DNA of 64,000 nucleotides from Pseudooceanicola algae (GTDB lineage: Bacteria > Pseudomonadota > Alphaproteobacteria > Rhodobacterales > Rhodobacteraceae), in NCBI RefSeq assembly GCF_003590145.2, contig NZ_CP060436.1, forward strand, positions 778,001 to 842,000. Direction: 5' to 3'. Under the pieces are notes generated by a model. It had not been told where the DNA came from. It worked only from the letters and a program-made list of their open reading frames with translations, and did not search any database. Shown here one piece after another: positions 9,089 through 19,209 of this stretch (its first letter is position 1; every line of letters starts with the position of its first letter). Position numbers and translations under genes: made by a program.

Positions 9089-10540
9089 TCAGGTGCCACA
9101 GAAAGTCGCCTCGATCTCTTCTTCGAGGCGCGGAGGCTGGGCGAAGGCTGCGTTGGCGTCCGAAAGTGTGAACGGCGTCGCGAGGACCCGCATCAGGGTC
9201 TCGAATGGTGCCATGTCGCCCTCTGCCGCAGCCTTCAACGCGTGATCGACGCGGTGGTTGCGCGGGATCACGGCCGGGTTGGTGGCAAGCATCCGCGCCT
9301 CCGGGTCGGTTTCTTGCGCCAACCGCGCACGCCAAGTCGTTTCCCAGTCGTGGAAGGGAGCAGGGTCGGTAAAGGTCGCGCCCGCTGTGCCGTCTGACAA
9401 GCCCCGGAAGGTATTGGTGAAATCCGCCTCCTGATTGGCCATCAGGGTCAGCAGGCCCTCGATCATCGGACGGTCCGCCTCGGTCGGCTCTGCCAATCCG
9501 ATCTTGGCGCCGAAGTGGCGCAGCCAGGCGGCATCGATCAGCGCGGGCATGGCATTCACCGCCTCGGTATAGGCCGCGATCCCGGCCTGGGTATCCGGCT
9601 CGAGGCTCAGCAAGGCCGAGGCAAGCTGCGCCATGTTCCAGGGCAGGACCTCGCGCTGGTTGTCATAGGCATAGCGCCCCTGCCGGTCGATCGAGGAATA
9701 GACCGTCGCAGGGTGATACCCATCCAGAAAGGCGCAAGGACCATAGTCGATGGTCTCGCCGGAAATCGTGGTGTTGTCGGTATTCATCACCCCGTGAATA
9801 AACCCGACGGCCGTCCAATGGGCGACCAGTTTCGCCTGCCGCGCGATCACGCCCTTCAGGAAGGCGAGCGGGCTGTCCGCATCAGGATCGTGGCGCGCGA
9901 TGGCGTAATCCAGCAGGACCTGCAGACGCGCCTTGTCCTGACGCGCGGCGAAGAATTCGAAGGTACCGACCCGCAGGTGCGACGACGCGACCCGGGTCAG
10001 CACCGCGCCGGGCTGGGCCGTCTCGCGCTGTACACGGTCTCCTGTTGCCACCGCGGCCAATGCGCGGGTCGTGGGCACGCCAAGCGCCTGCATCGCCTCG
10101 GCCACCAGATATTCGCGCAGCACCGGCCCGATCGCCGCCAACCCGTCGCCATTACGCGAAAACACCGTGCGGCCGGAGCCCTTGAGCTGCACATCGAGGC
10201 GCTGGCCATGCCGTCCCATGACCTCTCCGATCAGCAGGGCACGCCCGTCGCCAAGTTGCGGGGAAAAGCCGCCGAACTGGTGCCCGGCATAGGCCTGCGC
10301 CAGCGGATCGGCGCCATCAGGCAGGGCATTGCCGCTGAAGGCCTGGGCCAGCGCGTCCGGGTCACCGGTGCCGGTGATGCCCAGATCCGCGGCCAGCCCT
10401 GCATTGAAGGCCAGCAGCCGGGGCGCCGAAGCCGCACGGGGCGCACTGCGCGCAAAGAACCCCTCTGGCAGGGCAGCATAGGAATTGTCGAAGGGAATCG
10501 ACAGCGGGTTGGTCGCCGAGGCGGTAAGTGTCTGGTCCAT
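9089..10540 (-). CDS. selO: Protein adenylyltransferase SelO (YdiU family)
   Basis: A 483-residue pseudokinase-fold enzyme that transfers AMP to proteins in redox stress. Visible: '[18 protein letters not shown]' (the family signature near residue 85), '[19 protein letters not shown]' (ATP-binding Lys region), '[28 protein letters not shown]' (catalytic loop and metal-binding Asn/Asp) and '[13 protein letters not shown]'. The C-terminus is 'FCGT': Cys481 sits third from the end, where animal SelO carries selenocysteine. Full length. Expressed singly, 56 bases after the nucleoside hydrolase stop on the opposite reading side of the same strand. Confidence 0.95.
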   Translation of the reverse strand: MDQTLTASATNPLSIPFDNSYAALPEGFFARSAPRAASAPRLLAFNAGLAADLGITGTGDPDALAQAFSGNALPDGADPLAQAYAGHQFGGFSPQLGDGRALLIGEVMGRHGQRLDVQLKGSGRTVFSRNGDGLAAIGPVLREYLVAEAMQALGVPTTRALAAVATGDRVQRETAQPGAVLTRVASSHLRVGTFEFFAARQDKARLQVLLDYAIARHDPDADSPLAFLKGVIARQAKLVAHWTAVGFIHGVMNTDNTTISGETIDYGPCAFLDGYHPATVYSSIDRQGRYAYDNQREVLPWNMAQLASALLSLEPDTQAGIAAYTEAVNAMPALIDAAWLRHFGAKIGLAEPTEADRPMIEGLLTLMANQEADFTNTFRGLSDGTAGATFTDPAPFHDWETTWRARLAQETDPEARMLATNPAVIPRNHRVDHALKAAAEGDMAPFETLMRVLATPFTLSDANAAFAQPPRLEEEIEATFCGT

Positions 10541-10596
10541 GTCCTAGATCTAGGGCGCGCCGGGCGGCATTGCCAGCCCGGCGCGCCAATCCCGGC

Positions 10597-11538
10597 TCAA
10601 GGTAGCCGGGCGATGCGTTCGGTCAGCAGCGCAAAGAACCCGTCCGCGTCGAGGTTGCCCACGAAAAGCGCATTGTCCTTGCGCCCGGAGACACCCCACC
10701 AATCGGCGACGGTCATACCGAGGGTCAGCTCTGATCCGGTCTCGATCTCGACATTGATCTGGCGGCCCTGGAACAAGTCGGGCTGCAACAGGTAGGCCGT
10801 GACGCAGGGGTCATGCAGCGGTGCGCCGTCCGAGCCGTATTTCTCCTTGTCGAAGCGTTCGAAGAAATCGGTCATCTCGGCCACCGCGATGCCGCTGGCA
10901 TTGCCGAGGCTGCGGAAGGCCTCGATCCGGGCGCGTGTCACCAGCGCCTTGTGTGTCACGTCCAGCGGCATGACCACCAGCGGCACACCGGCGCCAAAGA
11001 CCACGGCGGCGGCATCGGGGTCGACATAGATGTTGAATTCGGCCGCCGGGGTGATGTTGCCCACCTCGAAATAGGCCCCGCCCATAAGGACGATTTCCTC
11101 AACCTTCTCAACGATATCCGGCGCCATCTTGAAGGCCATGGCGATATTGGTCAGCGGCCCCAGTACGCAAAGCGTCACCGTGCCCGCGTCTTCGCGGCGC
11201 AGCGTCTCGATGATGAAGTCGACGCCGTGCTGATCCTGCAGCGGCATGGTGGGATCGGGCAGCACGGGGCCGTTCAACCCGGTCTGGCCATGCACATGCT
11301 CGGCCGTTACCAGCGGGCGGATCATCGGGCGGTCGCACCCGGCAAAGACCTTTACCTCGGGGCGCCCGGCCAGCTCGCAGATGATCCGTGCATTACGCGC
11401 CGTAAGGCTTAGCGGCACGTTGCCGGCAACGGCGGTGATGCCCAGCACATCGATCTCTTCCGGGCTGGCGAGGGCCAGCAGGATGGCAACGGCATCGTCC
11501 TGTCCGGGATCCGTATCGATGATGATCTTGCGTGGCAT
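10597..11538 (-). CDS. Inosine/uridine-preferring nucleoside hydrolase
   Basis: A 313-residue enzyme that hydrolyses ribonucleosides to base and ribose. The N-terminal 'IIIDTDPGQDDAVAIL' supplies the Ca2+-binding Asp cluster (Asp8, Asp10, Asp14, Asp15), and the C-terminal 'DGAPLHDPCVTAYLL' supplies the last Ca2+ Asp and the active-site His. 'GAYFEVGNITPAAEFNIYVDPDAA' is typical of the RihA/RihB-like group. Start at 11538 rather than 11595 because AAGGAG lies just upstream and the family begins with this strand. No transporter or ribokinase is adjacent, though psuK-psuG elsewhere in the window also handle nucleosides. Confidence 0.94.
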   Translation of the reverse strand: MPRKIIIDTDPGQDDAVAILLALASPEEIDVLGITAVAGNVPLSLTARNARIICELAGRPEVKVFAGCDRPMIRPLVTAEHVHGQTGLNGPVLPDPTMPLQDQHGVDFIIETLRREDAGTVTLCVLGPLTNIAMAFKMAPDIVEKVEEIVLMGGAYFEVGNITPAAEFNIYVDPDAAAVVFGAGVPLVVMPLDVTHKALVTRARIEAFRSLGNASGIAVAEMTDFFERFDKEKYGSDGAPLHDPCVTAYLLQPDLFQGRQINVEIETGSELTLGMTVADWWGVSGRKDNALFVGNLDADGFFALLTERIARLP

Positions 11539-11679
11539 TTCTGTCTCCTTCGCGAATGTCGCGGGACCCTGCCGAGTGGCCGGGACCTTGTCCATCTTGC
11601 CTCTAGGGAAATGCGCGATTGCCCGGCCTTGGACGCAGCTTGTGCCTGTATCACAGGCGGGGGCCCGGCAGCTTGCGGA

Positions 11680-12693
11680 TCAGCCGTCGAAATCGACCTC
11701 TTCGATCAGACGCAGGGCGGCGGGACGCAACCGGGCCAGCTCCACCAGATCGACCGGATCAGGGGTGAAGTCGCCCCAGCCCGCCACCAGCGGCGCGGGG
11801 CTGGCATCGGCGGTCACGGGGTATTCGTAGTTCACCTCGGCGTAGATCTCCTGCGCTTCAGGAGAGACGAGGAACTCCATGAACTTGATGGCATTTTCCT
11901 TGTTCGGCGCGGCCTTGGTCATGGCAATGCCCGAGATGTTCACATGCGCGCCGCCGCCCTTGAAGATCGGAAAGACCGGTGTGACGCTTTCGGCCCATTC
12001 GCGTTCCTCGGGATCGGCCAGCATTTCGCCCAGATAATAGGTGTTCCCGATCGAGATATCGCATTCCCCGGCCCATATTGCCCGTATCTGCGCGCGGTCA
12101 TTGCCTTGCGGTTTGCGCGCCAGATTGCCCTTTACCGCGTCTAGCCAGTCGCGGGTGTCCTCTTCGCCGTGGTGCAGCAGATAGGCGGCGACCAGCGCGA
12201 CGTTATAGGGATGGGTGCCGGACCGGGTGCAGATGCGCCCCTGCCATTTCGGATCGGCAAGCCCTTCGTAGGTGGGGATCTCCTCCGGGGCGACACGGTC
12301 CTTGCTTGCATAGACGATGCGCGCGCGGGTGGTCAGACCCCACCAGTGACCTTCGGGATCGCGCAGCCCGTCGGGGATCGCGGCGCTGAGGATGGCACTG
12401 TCGACCGGCTGGGTGACACCGGCGCCGGTGATCGCCGTCAGCCGGGCGATGTCCACGGTCAGCGCCAGATCGGCGGGCGACCGCATGCCCTCGGCCTTCA
12501 GCCGTTCGACCATACCCTGTTCCAGAAAGGCGACATTGACGCTGATGCCTGTTTCGGCCTCGAACGCCTCGACCAGCGGCGCCAGAAGCTCGGGCTGGCG
12601 ATAGGAGTAGAGGTTCACGTCCTCGGCCTGCGCAGCGAGGGGAAGCAAGGGCGCGATCAGGGCGAGGGGGACAAGTCGGGATCTCTGGGTCAT
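11680..12693 (-). CDS. Periplasmic Fe(III)-binding protein (FbpA/FutA type), orphan
   Basis: A 337-residue solute-binding protein with a Sec signal peptide ('LALIAPLLPLAAQAED', cleaved near residue 23). 'VNLYSYRQPELLAPLVEAFE' is the standard start of the FbpA/FutA iron-binding clade. 'GNTYYLGEML' carries the paired tyrosines that bind Fe(III), and 'RICTRSGTHPYNVAL' is also typical. No permease or ATPase gene is next to it, so it must work with a transporter encoded elsewhere. The 110-base upstream region has short AT-rich repeats but no site I can assign to Fur, Irr or RirA. Confidence 0.92.
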   Translation of the reverse strand: MTQRSRLVPLALIAPLLPLAAQAEDVNLYSYRQPELLAPLVEAFEAETGISVNVAFLEQGMVERLKAEGMRSPADLALTVDIARLTAITGAGVTQPVDSAILSAAIPDGLRDPEGHWWGLTTRARIVYASKDRVAPEEIPTYEGLADPKWQGRICTRSGTHPYNVALVAAYLLHHGEEDTRDWLDAVKGNLARKPQGNDRAQIRAIWAGECDISIGNTYYLGEMLADPEEREWAESVTPVFPIFKGGGAHVNISGIAMTKAAPNKENAIKFMEFLVSPEAQEIYAEVNYEYPVTADASPAPLVAGWGDFTPDPVDLVELARLRPAALRLIEEVDFDG

Positions 12694-12804
12694 GGTCTTT
12701 CCTGTCTCGGGCGCCGCTGCCGGCTCCTGTCTGGAATAATCTGTTCTGGACGAATGTCTTAAAGGTCATGATGGGCGCGGGAAAGAGGCCAGTTTCCCAT
12801 AGGC

Positions 12805-13641
12805 CTAGCCCGCCTTCTCCGCGGCCTTCGCCTTGTCCCAAAGCGCGTCCATCTCGGCCAGATCGCTGTCCTCGGGACGGCGCCCGTCAAGATGAAGATC
12901 ATCTTCTATGAAATTGAAACGGCGTGTGAATTTCGCATTCGCATCGCGCAGGGCTTGTTCCGGTTCGATCCCAAGGTGGCGGCCAAGGTTGACCATCACG
13001 AACAACAAGTCCCCGTATTCCTCGGCCATCTCCGCCGGACCCAGCGTATCACGCGCCTCGACCAGTTCGGTGCTTTCCTCGGCGATCTTGTCCAGTACCT
13101 GATCGACCTCGGGCCAGTCGAAACCGACCCGCGCCGCACGTTTTTGCAGCTTCACGGCCCGCATCAGCGCCGGCAGCCCCATGGCCACGCCATCCAGCGC
13201 CCGTGTCTCGGATTTCGCGGCGCGTTCGGCGGCCTTTATGCGTTCCCAATCAAGCGTTTGCTGGGCCGGGCTCTTGTCGCGGCTTTCTTCGCCGAAGATA
13301 TGCGGATGCCGGGCAATCATTTTCTGCGCCACAGTTTCGGCGACGCGGGCGAAATCGAACAGCCCCTCTTCCTCGGCCATGCGGGCGTGAAAGACCACCT
13401 GCAGCAGCAGATCGCCCAATTCGCCCTCCAGTTCGTCCCAGGCCTCTCGCTGGATGGCGTCGTCGACCTCGTAGGCCTCCTCGATCGTATAGGGCGCGAC
13501 GGAGGCGAAAGTCTGTTCGATGTCCCAGGGGCAGCCGGTTTCGGGATCCCGCAGTCGCGTCATGACCGCCAGCAGGCGGGGCAGCCCGGCGGGCAGGTCG
13601 TGGATTTCGTCCCGTGGCGTGTCGTGATGCGTGTCGGCCAT
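12805..13641 (-). CDS. mazG: Nucleoside triphosphate pyrophosphohydrolase MazG
   Basis: A 278-residue tandem-domain MazG, which converts NTPs to NMP and pyrophosphate and helps in stress and mutation avoidance. The first domain shows 'DPETGCPWDIEQTFASVAPYTIEEAYEVDDAI' and 'ELEGELGDLLLQVVFHARMA', with the EExxE metal motif. The second shows 'KIAEESTELVEARD' and 'MAEEYGDLLFVMVNLGRHL'. The start is either 13641 or 13650 (two ATGs, MAAMADTH); the long frame further upstream overlaps the divergent M20 gene and is spurious. Divergent from the amidohydrolase gene with 63 bases between starts. Confidence 0.95.
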   Translation of the reverse strand: MADTHHDTPRDEIHDLPAGLPRLLAVMTRLRDPETGCPWDIEQTFASVAPYTIEEAYEVDDAIQREAWDELEGELGDLLLQVVFHARMAEEEGLFDFARVAETVAQKMIARHPHIFGEESRDKSPAQQTLDWERIKAAERAAKSETRALDGVAMGLPALMRAVKLQKRAARVGFDWPEVDQVLDKIAEESTELVEARDTLGPAEMAEEYGDLLFVMVNLGRHLGIEPEQALRDANAKFTRRFNFIEDDLHLDGRRPEDSDLAEMDALWDKAKAAEKAG

Positions 13642-13704
13642 TGCAGCCATCTCCGGTTTGGGGTTTTGTCCAGCCTGACGACGAAGCGCCAAGGAGTCCA
13701 GCCA

Positions 13705-14883
13705 ATGCCCATCCTCAACCGGATTGCCGGTTTCGGCCCTGAAATGGAGGCTTGGCGCAAGCATCTGCATGCCCATCCCGAGTTGGGATTCGAATGCCAC
13801 GAAACGGCCGCTTTCATCGCTGCGCGTCTGGCTGACTTCGGCGTGGACGAAATCCATACCGGCATCGCCAAAACCGGTATCGTCGCCCTGATCGAAGGGC
13901 GCGGGCCCGGCGCCACAATCGGCCTGCGCGCCGATATGGATGCGCTGCCGATCCTTGAACGCACCGGGGCGGAGCATGCCTCGACCCGTGCGGGCAAGAT
14001 GCACGCCTGCGGCCATGATGGCCATTCCACAATGCTGCTCGGCGCGGCCAAGTACCTTTCAGAGACACGGAATTTCGCCGGTCGCGTCGCGCTGATCTTC
14101 CAACCCGCGGAAGAGGACGGCGGTGGCGGAAGCAAGATGGTCGAAGAGGGCATCATGGACCGTTTCGACATTGCAGAGGTCTATGCACTGCACAATGCCC
14201 CCGGCATGCCCGAAGGCACATTTCGCACCGAGCCGGGCCCGATCATGGCGGGCGTCGATACGATGCACATCCATGTGCGCGGGGTCGGTGGCCATGCGGC
14301 AACGCCGCAGCTGACCCGCGATCCGATTCCGGCGGTGATCGGCATCGTTTCGGCGATCCAGACCATTGGCACGCGCAACGCCGATCCGCTGTCCGATCTG
14401 GTGATCTCGGTCACCCAGATCCACACCGGCAGCGCCGAAAACGTGGTGCCCGACACCGCCTATATCAACGGCACTATCCGCAGTTTCGACCCCGCTGTGC
14501 AGGACCTCGTCGAGCGCCGCCTGACCGAGATCGTCGCGGGTCAGGCCGCAAGCTACGGTGTCGAGGCCGAGCTGATCTATGAGCGGTGGTACCCGGCCAC
14601 TGTGAACCATGCCGACAAGGCGGCCTTTGCGGCCGAGGTCGCGCGCGGCGTCTCGGGGCAGGTGCTTTGGGAGGTCGGCAAGGAGATGGGCGCCGAGGAT
14701 TTTTCCTTCATGCTGAATGCCCGGCCCGGCGCGTTTCTTTTCATCGGACAGGGGGATACCGCCCCGGTCCATCACGCCGAATATGATTTCAATGACCGGA
14801 TCGCGCCCATCGGGGCGAGCTTCTTTGCCCGGTTGATCGAAACCGCGCTGCCCGTTCCGGCGCTTGAATTGCAGGAAGACTGA
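13705..14883 (+). CDS. M20-family amidohydrolase (hippurate-hydrolase-like)
   Basis: A 392-residue zinc-dependent amidohydrolase/deacylase. 'WRKHLHAHPELGFECHETAAF' opens the protein. 'IGLRADMDALPI' and 'GKMHACGHDGHSTMLLGAA' provide the metal-binding residues (Cys, His and the DGH motif), 'FQPAEEDGGGGSKMVEEG' provides the Glu-Glu pair, and 'MGAEDFSFMLNARPGAFLFIGQG' closes the active site. The dimerisation domain lies between. AAGGAG at 13691 sets the start. The stop is one base before the agmatinase ATG, so the two are coupled and may act in one pathway releasing or recycling an N-acyl or guanidino amine. The exact substrate is not known. Confidence 0.93.
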   Translation: MPILNRIAGFGPEMEAWRKHLHAHPELGFECHETAAFIAARLADFGVDEIHTGIAKTGIVALIEGRGPGATIGLRADMDALPILERTGAEHASTRAGKMHACGHDGHSTMLLGAAKYLSETRNFAGRVALIFQPAEEDGGGGSKMVEEGIMDRFDIAEVYALHNAPGMPEGTFRTEPGPIMAGVDTMHIHVRGVGGHAATPQLTRDPIPAVIGIVSAIQTIGTRNADPLSDLVISVTQIHTGSAENVVPDTAYINGTIRSFDPAVQDLVERRLTEIVAGQAASYGVEAELIYERWYPATVNHADKAAFAAEVARGVSGQVLWEVGKEMGAEDFSFMLNARPGAFLFIGQGDTAPVHHAEYDFNDRIAPIGASFFARLIETALPVPALELQED

Positions 14884-14884
14884 C

Positions 14885-15850
14885 ATGGCCCTTGAAGATG
14901 CGAAATCCCAAGTAGACCAGGCATTTACGCGTGATGCCTCGCGTGGTTCCAGCTTCGAGAACGCCTTTGGCGGTGCAACCAGTTTCCTGCGCCGTCGCTA
15001 TACCAAGGATCTGACCGACTTCGATCTGGCCGTGACCGGCGTGCCCTTCGATCAGGCAGTGACCAACCGCACCGGCACCCGCCTTGGTCCGCGTGCGATC
15101 CGCGAAGCCTCGACCCTGCAACCCTACGATCCGCCCTATGGTTGGGGGTTCGACCCCCTCGCTGAATTCGCCGTCGCGGATTACGGTGATCTCGCCTTCG
15201 ACTACGCCAAGGTCGCGGATTTTCCCGAGGCGCTGACGCAACATATCCGGGGCATCCTGGCGCAGGGCGCGGCCTCCATCGCGCTTGGCGGCGACCACTA
15301 TATCTCTTTCCCGATCCTCAAGGCCTATGCCGAGAAATTTGGACCCATGTCGCTGATCCATTTCGATGCGCACAGCGATACCTGGGTCGATGACGACATG
15401 GAGCGCATCGACCACGGAACGATGTTCTACAAGGCGATCAAGCTTGGGCTGATCGATCCGGCGACCTCGGTCCAGGTCGGAATCCGGACGATCAACCTGG
15501 ATGGTGACATGGGTATGAACATCATCGATGCGCCGGAGGTTCACGAGACCGGGAACAAGGCGGTGGCCGCAAAGATCCGCGAGATCGTCGGTGCTCGGCC
15601 CGCCTACCTCAGCTTCGATATCGACTGCCTTGACCCGGCCTTCGCACCGGGCACCGGGACGCCGGTTTGGGGTGGGCTGAGCTCGGCCCAGGCCGCCGCC
15701 ATCCTGCGCGGCATCGCCGGGGTCAATCTGCAAGGCGGGGACATCGTCGAGGTGTCGCCCGCCTTCGACACGACCGGCGCCACGGCGATCGCGGGGGCGC
15801 ATGTGGCTATGGAGATCCTTAGCCTCTGGGCCTGGACCCGTCGCGGCTGA
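14885..15850 (+). CDS. speB: Agmatinase (ureohydrolase family)
   Basis: A 321-residue ureohydrolase that would split agmatine to putrescine and urea. All manganese ligands are visible: 'ALGGDHYISFPIL' (His), 'IHFDAHSDTWVDD' (Asp-x-His-x-Asp) and 'SFDIDCLDPAFAPGTGTPVWGGL' (Asp-x-Asp). The final 'DIVEVSPAFDTTGATAI' is the family's end motif. 'ATSFLRRRYTKDLTDFDLAVTGVPFDQAVTNRTGTRLGPRAIR' identifies the agmatinase rather than the arginase branch. Related guanidinobutyrase or guanidinopropionase activity cannot be excluded. Tight coupling to the upstream amidohydrolase is notable. Confidence 0.9.
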   Translation: MALEDAKSQVDQAFTRDASRGSSFENAFGGATSFLRRRYTKDLTDFDLAVTGVPFDQAVTNRTGTRLGPRAIREASTLQPYDPPYGWGFDPLAEFAVADYGDLAFDYAKVADFPEALTQHIRGILAQGAASIALGGDHYISFPILKAYAEKFGPMSLIHFDAHSDTWVDDDMERIDHGTMFYKAIKLGLIDPATSVQVGIRTINLDGDMGMNIIDAPEVHETGNKAVAAKIREIVGARPAYLSFDIDCLDPAFAPGTGTPVWGGLSSAQAAAILRGIAGVNLQGGDIVEVSPAFDTTGATAIAGAHVAMEILSLWAWTRRG

Positions 15851-15895
15851 GGTCAGCGCGTTACGATACTCAGGCAAGAGCTTTCCCCGTGGAAT

Positions 15896-15970
15896 GCCTC
15901 CGGCAGGAGTATTTCGGGCCAGATGACAGGGAGGTCGCTCTTTATCATCTGGCCGGAAGTACTCTGGGGG
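15896..15970. repeat. Dispersed inverted intergenic element, copy A
   Basis: Arms GCCTCCGGCAGGAGTATTT at 15896 with CCAGATGA, and TCATCTGG with AGTACTC at 15945-15964, face each other across about 15 bases. The unit recurs at 28381, 39701 and 51945. It lies after agmatinase and before prfA and may terminate the agmatinase message. Confidence 0.65.
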
Positions 15971-16103
15971 AAAAGGGACGGGGCGCGCAGCGGGCCGGCG
16001 CTTTGGGGGCAGAGCCCCCGTGTTGCCCGGCGCGTAGTTACTCGGCGTTTCCCGGCAGGGTCCGGCTCTTGACCAAAGGGCCGGGATAGGTGACAGGAAC
16101 CCC

Positions 16104-17153
16104 ATGATCTCAGAAGACCGGCTGGCCCGCATCACGGGCCGATATGAATACCTTGAGGCCGCAATGGCCGAGTCGGGTGGCGAATACGCCGCCCTGGCGC
16201 GGGAATATGCGGAATTGCGCCCGGTGGTCGAGGCTGTGCTGGGCTATCAGGCCCTGGTGGCAGACCTGGCCGAGGCTGAGGCGATGCTGGACGATCCCGA
16301 GATGCGCGCCCTGGCAGAAGAAGAACTGCCAGCGCTGCGGGCCCGCCTGCCTGAGCTTGAGCACGAGGTGCAACTGGCACTGCTCCCCCGAGATGCCGCC
16401 GATTCACGCCCCGCGATGATCGAGATCCGGCCCGGCACCGGGGGCGACGAGGCGGCGCTGTTTGCCGGTGATCTGCTGCGTATGTACCAGCGCTATTGCG
16501 AGGCGCGGGGTTGGAAATTCGATCTGGTGGAGCAGCAATTGACCGAGCTTGGCGGGATCAAGGAGGTCACTGTTTCCGTCAAGGGCGACGGGGTCTTTGC
16601 GCGGCTCAAGTACGAAAGCGGCGTGCATCGGGTCCAGCGTGTGCCAAGCACGGAAAGCGGCGGACGGATACACACTTCGGCCGCGACCGTGGCCGTGCTG
16701 CCCGAAGCAGAAGACGTCGATATACGGATTGATCCCAATGACATACGCATCGATACGATGCGGGCCTCGGGGGCGGGCGGGCAGCATGTCAACACCACCG
16801 ACAGCGCTGTTCGGATCACTCATGTTCCGAGCGGGATCGTCGTGACCTCTTCGGAGAAATCCCAGCACCAGAATCGCGCCATCGCCATGCAGGTCCTGCG
16901 CAACCGACTGTTCGATCTGGAGCGCAGTCGTGCCGACAGCGCGCGCGCCGCAGATCGCAAGGCGCAGGTCGGCACCGGGGATCGGTCGGAACGTATCCGT
17001 ACCTACAATTTCCCCCAGGGGCGGATGACGGACCATCGCATCAACCTGACGCTCTACAAGCTGGATCAGGTGATGCAGGGCGATCTGGATGAAATCATCG
17101 ACGCGCTGACGGCCGATCATCAGGCGCGGCTGCTGTCCGAGGCAGGCGCGTGA
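16104..17153 (+). CDS. prfA: Peptide chain release factor 1
   Basis: A 349-residue class I release factor reading UAA and UAG. The codon-recognition tripeptide region is '[15 protein letters not shown]' (PST in place of the more common PAT/PVT form), and the peptidyl-hydrolysis motif GGQ is at residues 225-227 in 'SGAGGQHVN'. '[16 protein letters not shown]' and '[18 protein letters not shown]' distinguish RF1 from RF2. The TGA stop overlaps the GTG start of prmC by four bases, which couples synthesis of the factor to the enzyme that methylates its GGQ glutamine. Confidence 0.98.
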   Translation: MISEDRLARITGRYEYLEAAMAESGGEYAALAREYAELRPVVEAVLGYQALVADLAEAEAMLDDPEMRALAEEELPALRARLPELEHEVQLALLPRDAADSRPAMIEIRPGTGGDEAALFAGDLLRMYQRYCEARGWKFDLVEQQLTELGGIKEVTVSVKGDGVFARLKYESGVHRVQRVPSTESGGRIHTSAATVAVLPEAEDVDIRIDPNDIRIDTMRASGAGGQHVNTTDSAVRITHVPSGIVVTSSEKSQHQNRAIAMQVLRNRLFDLERSRADSARAADRKAQVGTGDRSERIRTYNFPQGRMTDHRINLTLYKLDQVMQGDLDEIIDALTADHQARLLSEAGA

Positions 17154-18007
17154 GCCCTTTGGGGAATGACGTTTTGAAGGCCGCCGCCGCCCGGCTGGGT
17201 GATGCGGGGATCGAGAACGGGCAGGGCGATGCCCTGGCGTTGATGACCCATGCCTTTGGCAGGGATGTATCGCGTCTGGCTCTGCGCGAGGCCCTCGCGG
17301 GGGCGTTGCCACCCGATGTCGCGGCGCGGTTCGAGGCCGCCATTTCGGCCCGGCTGATCCGCCAACCGGTCAGCCAGATCATCGGCCGCCGCGCCTTCTG
17401 GAACCGCGAATTCATCGTCACGCCCGATGTCCTCGACCCGCGCCCGGAAACCGAGACGTTGATTGCCGAGGCGCTGGAACTGCCTTTCAACAGGTTTCTG
17501 GACCTTGGCACCGGGTCAGGGGCCATCGCGATCACCTTGCTGGATGAGCGCGCCGGGGCCACAGGTGTCGCCACCGATATTTCACCCGCCGCCCTTGCGG
17601 TTGCGAGGCGCAATGCGGCCGCCATCGGCGTTGCCGACCGGCTGGATCTTGTTCAGTCCGATTGGTGCGCGGGCCTGACGGGTACCTTCGATCTGATCCT
17701 GTCGAATCCGCCCTATATTGCCGCTGCCGAGATGCCATCGCTGTCACCCGAGGTCCGCGACTGGGAGCCGCATCTGGCACTGACACCGGGGGGCGACGGG
17801 TTGGATGCCTACAGGGCGATCTGCGCCAGCGCCCCTGCGCATCTGGCGCCGGATGGCTGGCTCATGGTGGAAGTCGGCTGGCAGCAGGGGCCGGCGGTTG
17901 CGGAGATTTTTGGCGCTGCGGGTCTTGAAGACGTGGCCACCAGACCCGACCTTGGGAACAGGGACAGGGTGGTGCGCGGCCGCAAGCCCGCGACACATCA
18001 GCCCTGA
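17150..18007 (+). CDS. prmC: Release factor glutamine N5-methyltransferase
   Basis: A 285-residue SAM-dependent methyltransferase acting on the GGQ glutamine of RF1/RF2. The N-terminal helical domain is followed by '[26 protein letters not shown]', then motif I '[15 protein letters not shown]' and the catalytic 'LSNPPYIA'. It begins with GTG inside the prfA stop (GTGA). The pair is functionally matched: substrate and modifying enzyme from one transcript. Confidence 0.97.
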   Translation: MSPLGNDVLKAAAARLGDAGIENGQGDALALMTHAFGRDVSRLALREALAGALPPDVAARFEAAISARLIRQPVSQIIGRRAFWNREFIVTPDVLDPRPETETLIAEALELPFNRFLDLGTGSGAIAITLLDERAGATGVATDISPAALAVARRNAAAIGVADRLDLVQSDWCAGLTGTFDLILSNPPYIAAAEMPSLSPEVRDWEPHLALTPGGDGLDAYRAICASAPAHLAPDGWLMVEVGWQQGPAVAEIFGAAGLEDVATRPDLGNRDRVVRGRKPATHQP

Positions 18008-18255
18008 CGGCGGGAAAACCGGGTAATCTGGCTAAAACTGTCACTTCCCCCTTGTCTTTGACGCGATGACATGTTTATTCGAACCATCCGGGACGCGGAT
18101 GCTCGATATTCAGCGCTCCCCCCGGATACCAAGCCAGACAGGAGCCGACCCCTCGCTCAAGGCGAAAATAAGCGCTCAAGGCGATCACGCACGACGCAAT
18201 GAGGCGTTGTTGGGGTGATACGGCAATCAGACAACAAGGCTGGACAGCAGACCTT

Positions 18256-19104
18256 ATGAGATCTTCGAAATCACGTTCGCGGAACAAATCCCGCAACCGG
18301 TCCTCGGTCGGTAACATCATCAACCGCGTCTTCGATTCGTCGGGGCCCGAGGGCAAGGTGCGCGGCACGCCGCAGCAGATCATCGACAAGTACAACCAGC
18401 TTGCTCGCGATGCGCAGCTATCCGGCGACCGGGTCGCAACCGAGAACTTCCAGCAGCATGCGGAGCATTACCTGCGTCTTCTCGGTGAAGCCCAGAAGGA
18501 CCAGGACCGCCAGCGCGAGCAGCAGGAACAGGAAAACCGTCAGCGCCAGGCCGACCGGGATCGCGATCGTGACCGCGGAACCCGCCAGGACGGTAATGGC
18601 AATGACAATCAGCAGGACAATGGATCCCGCAACTCTGCCAACCAGAACAATTCCGGTTCAGGCAACGCTCACCAGAACGCCCAGGACACGGCCGGCAACG
18701 GCAATGGGTCCGGCAATAATGGTGGCAACCACGGCAACGGTGGAAAAAACGGCGGCCAGCAGAAGCAGGACGCCGAGGCCTCTGGCGCTGCGCCTGAACC
18801 GCGCAAACCGCGGTCGCGCCGCAACGAAGGCTCGGGTGATGACGCCGTTGCGCCCAAGCCCCGCCGCCAGTCGCGCGCCAAGGCAGCGCCTGCCTCCGAC
18901 GAGGTGATCGATACCTCTGCCACGGAAGAGGGCGAAAGCTCCATGCTGGTGGAAACGCCGGAAGGCAAGGCCGCCAAGCCCGCGCCGCGCAAACGCGCAC
19001 CGCGCGCCAAGAAGGAAGCCCCTGTTCAACAGGAAAGCGCCTCTTCTTCCGAGGGCAGCGCGCCGGACGCCACGGGCGATGTGCCGCAATCCGCCGCAGA
19101 ATGA
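18256..19104 (+). CDS. DUF4167 domain protein with disordered basic/acidic tail
   Basis: A 282-residue protein. Residues ~5-85 form the DUF4167 domain, an Arg/Ser-rich start followed by 'NIINRVFDSSGPEGKVRGTPQQIIDKYNQLARDAQLSGDRVATENFQQHAEHYLRLL'. A long low-complexity region follows, rich in Gln/Arg, then Asn/Gly, then Lys/Arg/Ala/Pro, ending in an acidic Ser/Glu stretch. The domain is widespread in Alphaproteobacteria and has no assigned function that I know. The charged disordered tail and basic N-terminus suggest nucleic-acid or ribosome contact, but this is inference. Start at 18256 is where domain similarity begins. A Rho-independent terminator follows. Confidence 0.88.
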   Translation: MRSSKSRSRNKSRNRSSVGNIINRVFDSSGPEGKVRGTPQQIIDKYNQLARDAQLSGDRVATENFQQHAEHYLRLLGEAQKDQDRQREQQEQENRQRQADRDRDRDRGTRQDGNGNDNQQDNGSRNSANQNNSGSGNAHQNAQDTAGNGNGSGNNGGNHGNGGKNGGQQKQDAEASGAAPEPRKPRSRRNEGSGDDAVAPKPRRQSRAKAAPASDEVIDTSATEEGESSMLVETPEGKAAKPAPRKRAPRAKKEAPVQQESASSSEGSAPDATGDVPQSAAE

Positions 19105-19137
19105 TGTAAGCCCTGAAAGGGGTGGGCGAAACAGATC

Positions 19138-19170
19138 AAAGGGCGGTCCCATGGGGCCGCCCTTTTTCTT
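19138..19170 (+). terminator. Rho-independent terminator after the DUF4167 gene
   Basis: AAAGGGCGG (19138) pairs with CCGCCCTTT across a CCC-ATG-GGG inner stem, and a T-rich run follows. It is 34 bases after the stop and just before the converging rsmA end, so it may serve both strands. Confidence 0.85.
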
Positions 19171-19209
19171 GTTCGCTTCGGTTTTCGTGATGCCGGCCGG
19201 ACGGTGGTG

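Noticed and set aside
9030-9335. 101-codon frame overlapping selO's 3' end
   Set aside because: Out of frame with selO, Arg/Pro-rich, no family similarity.
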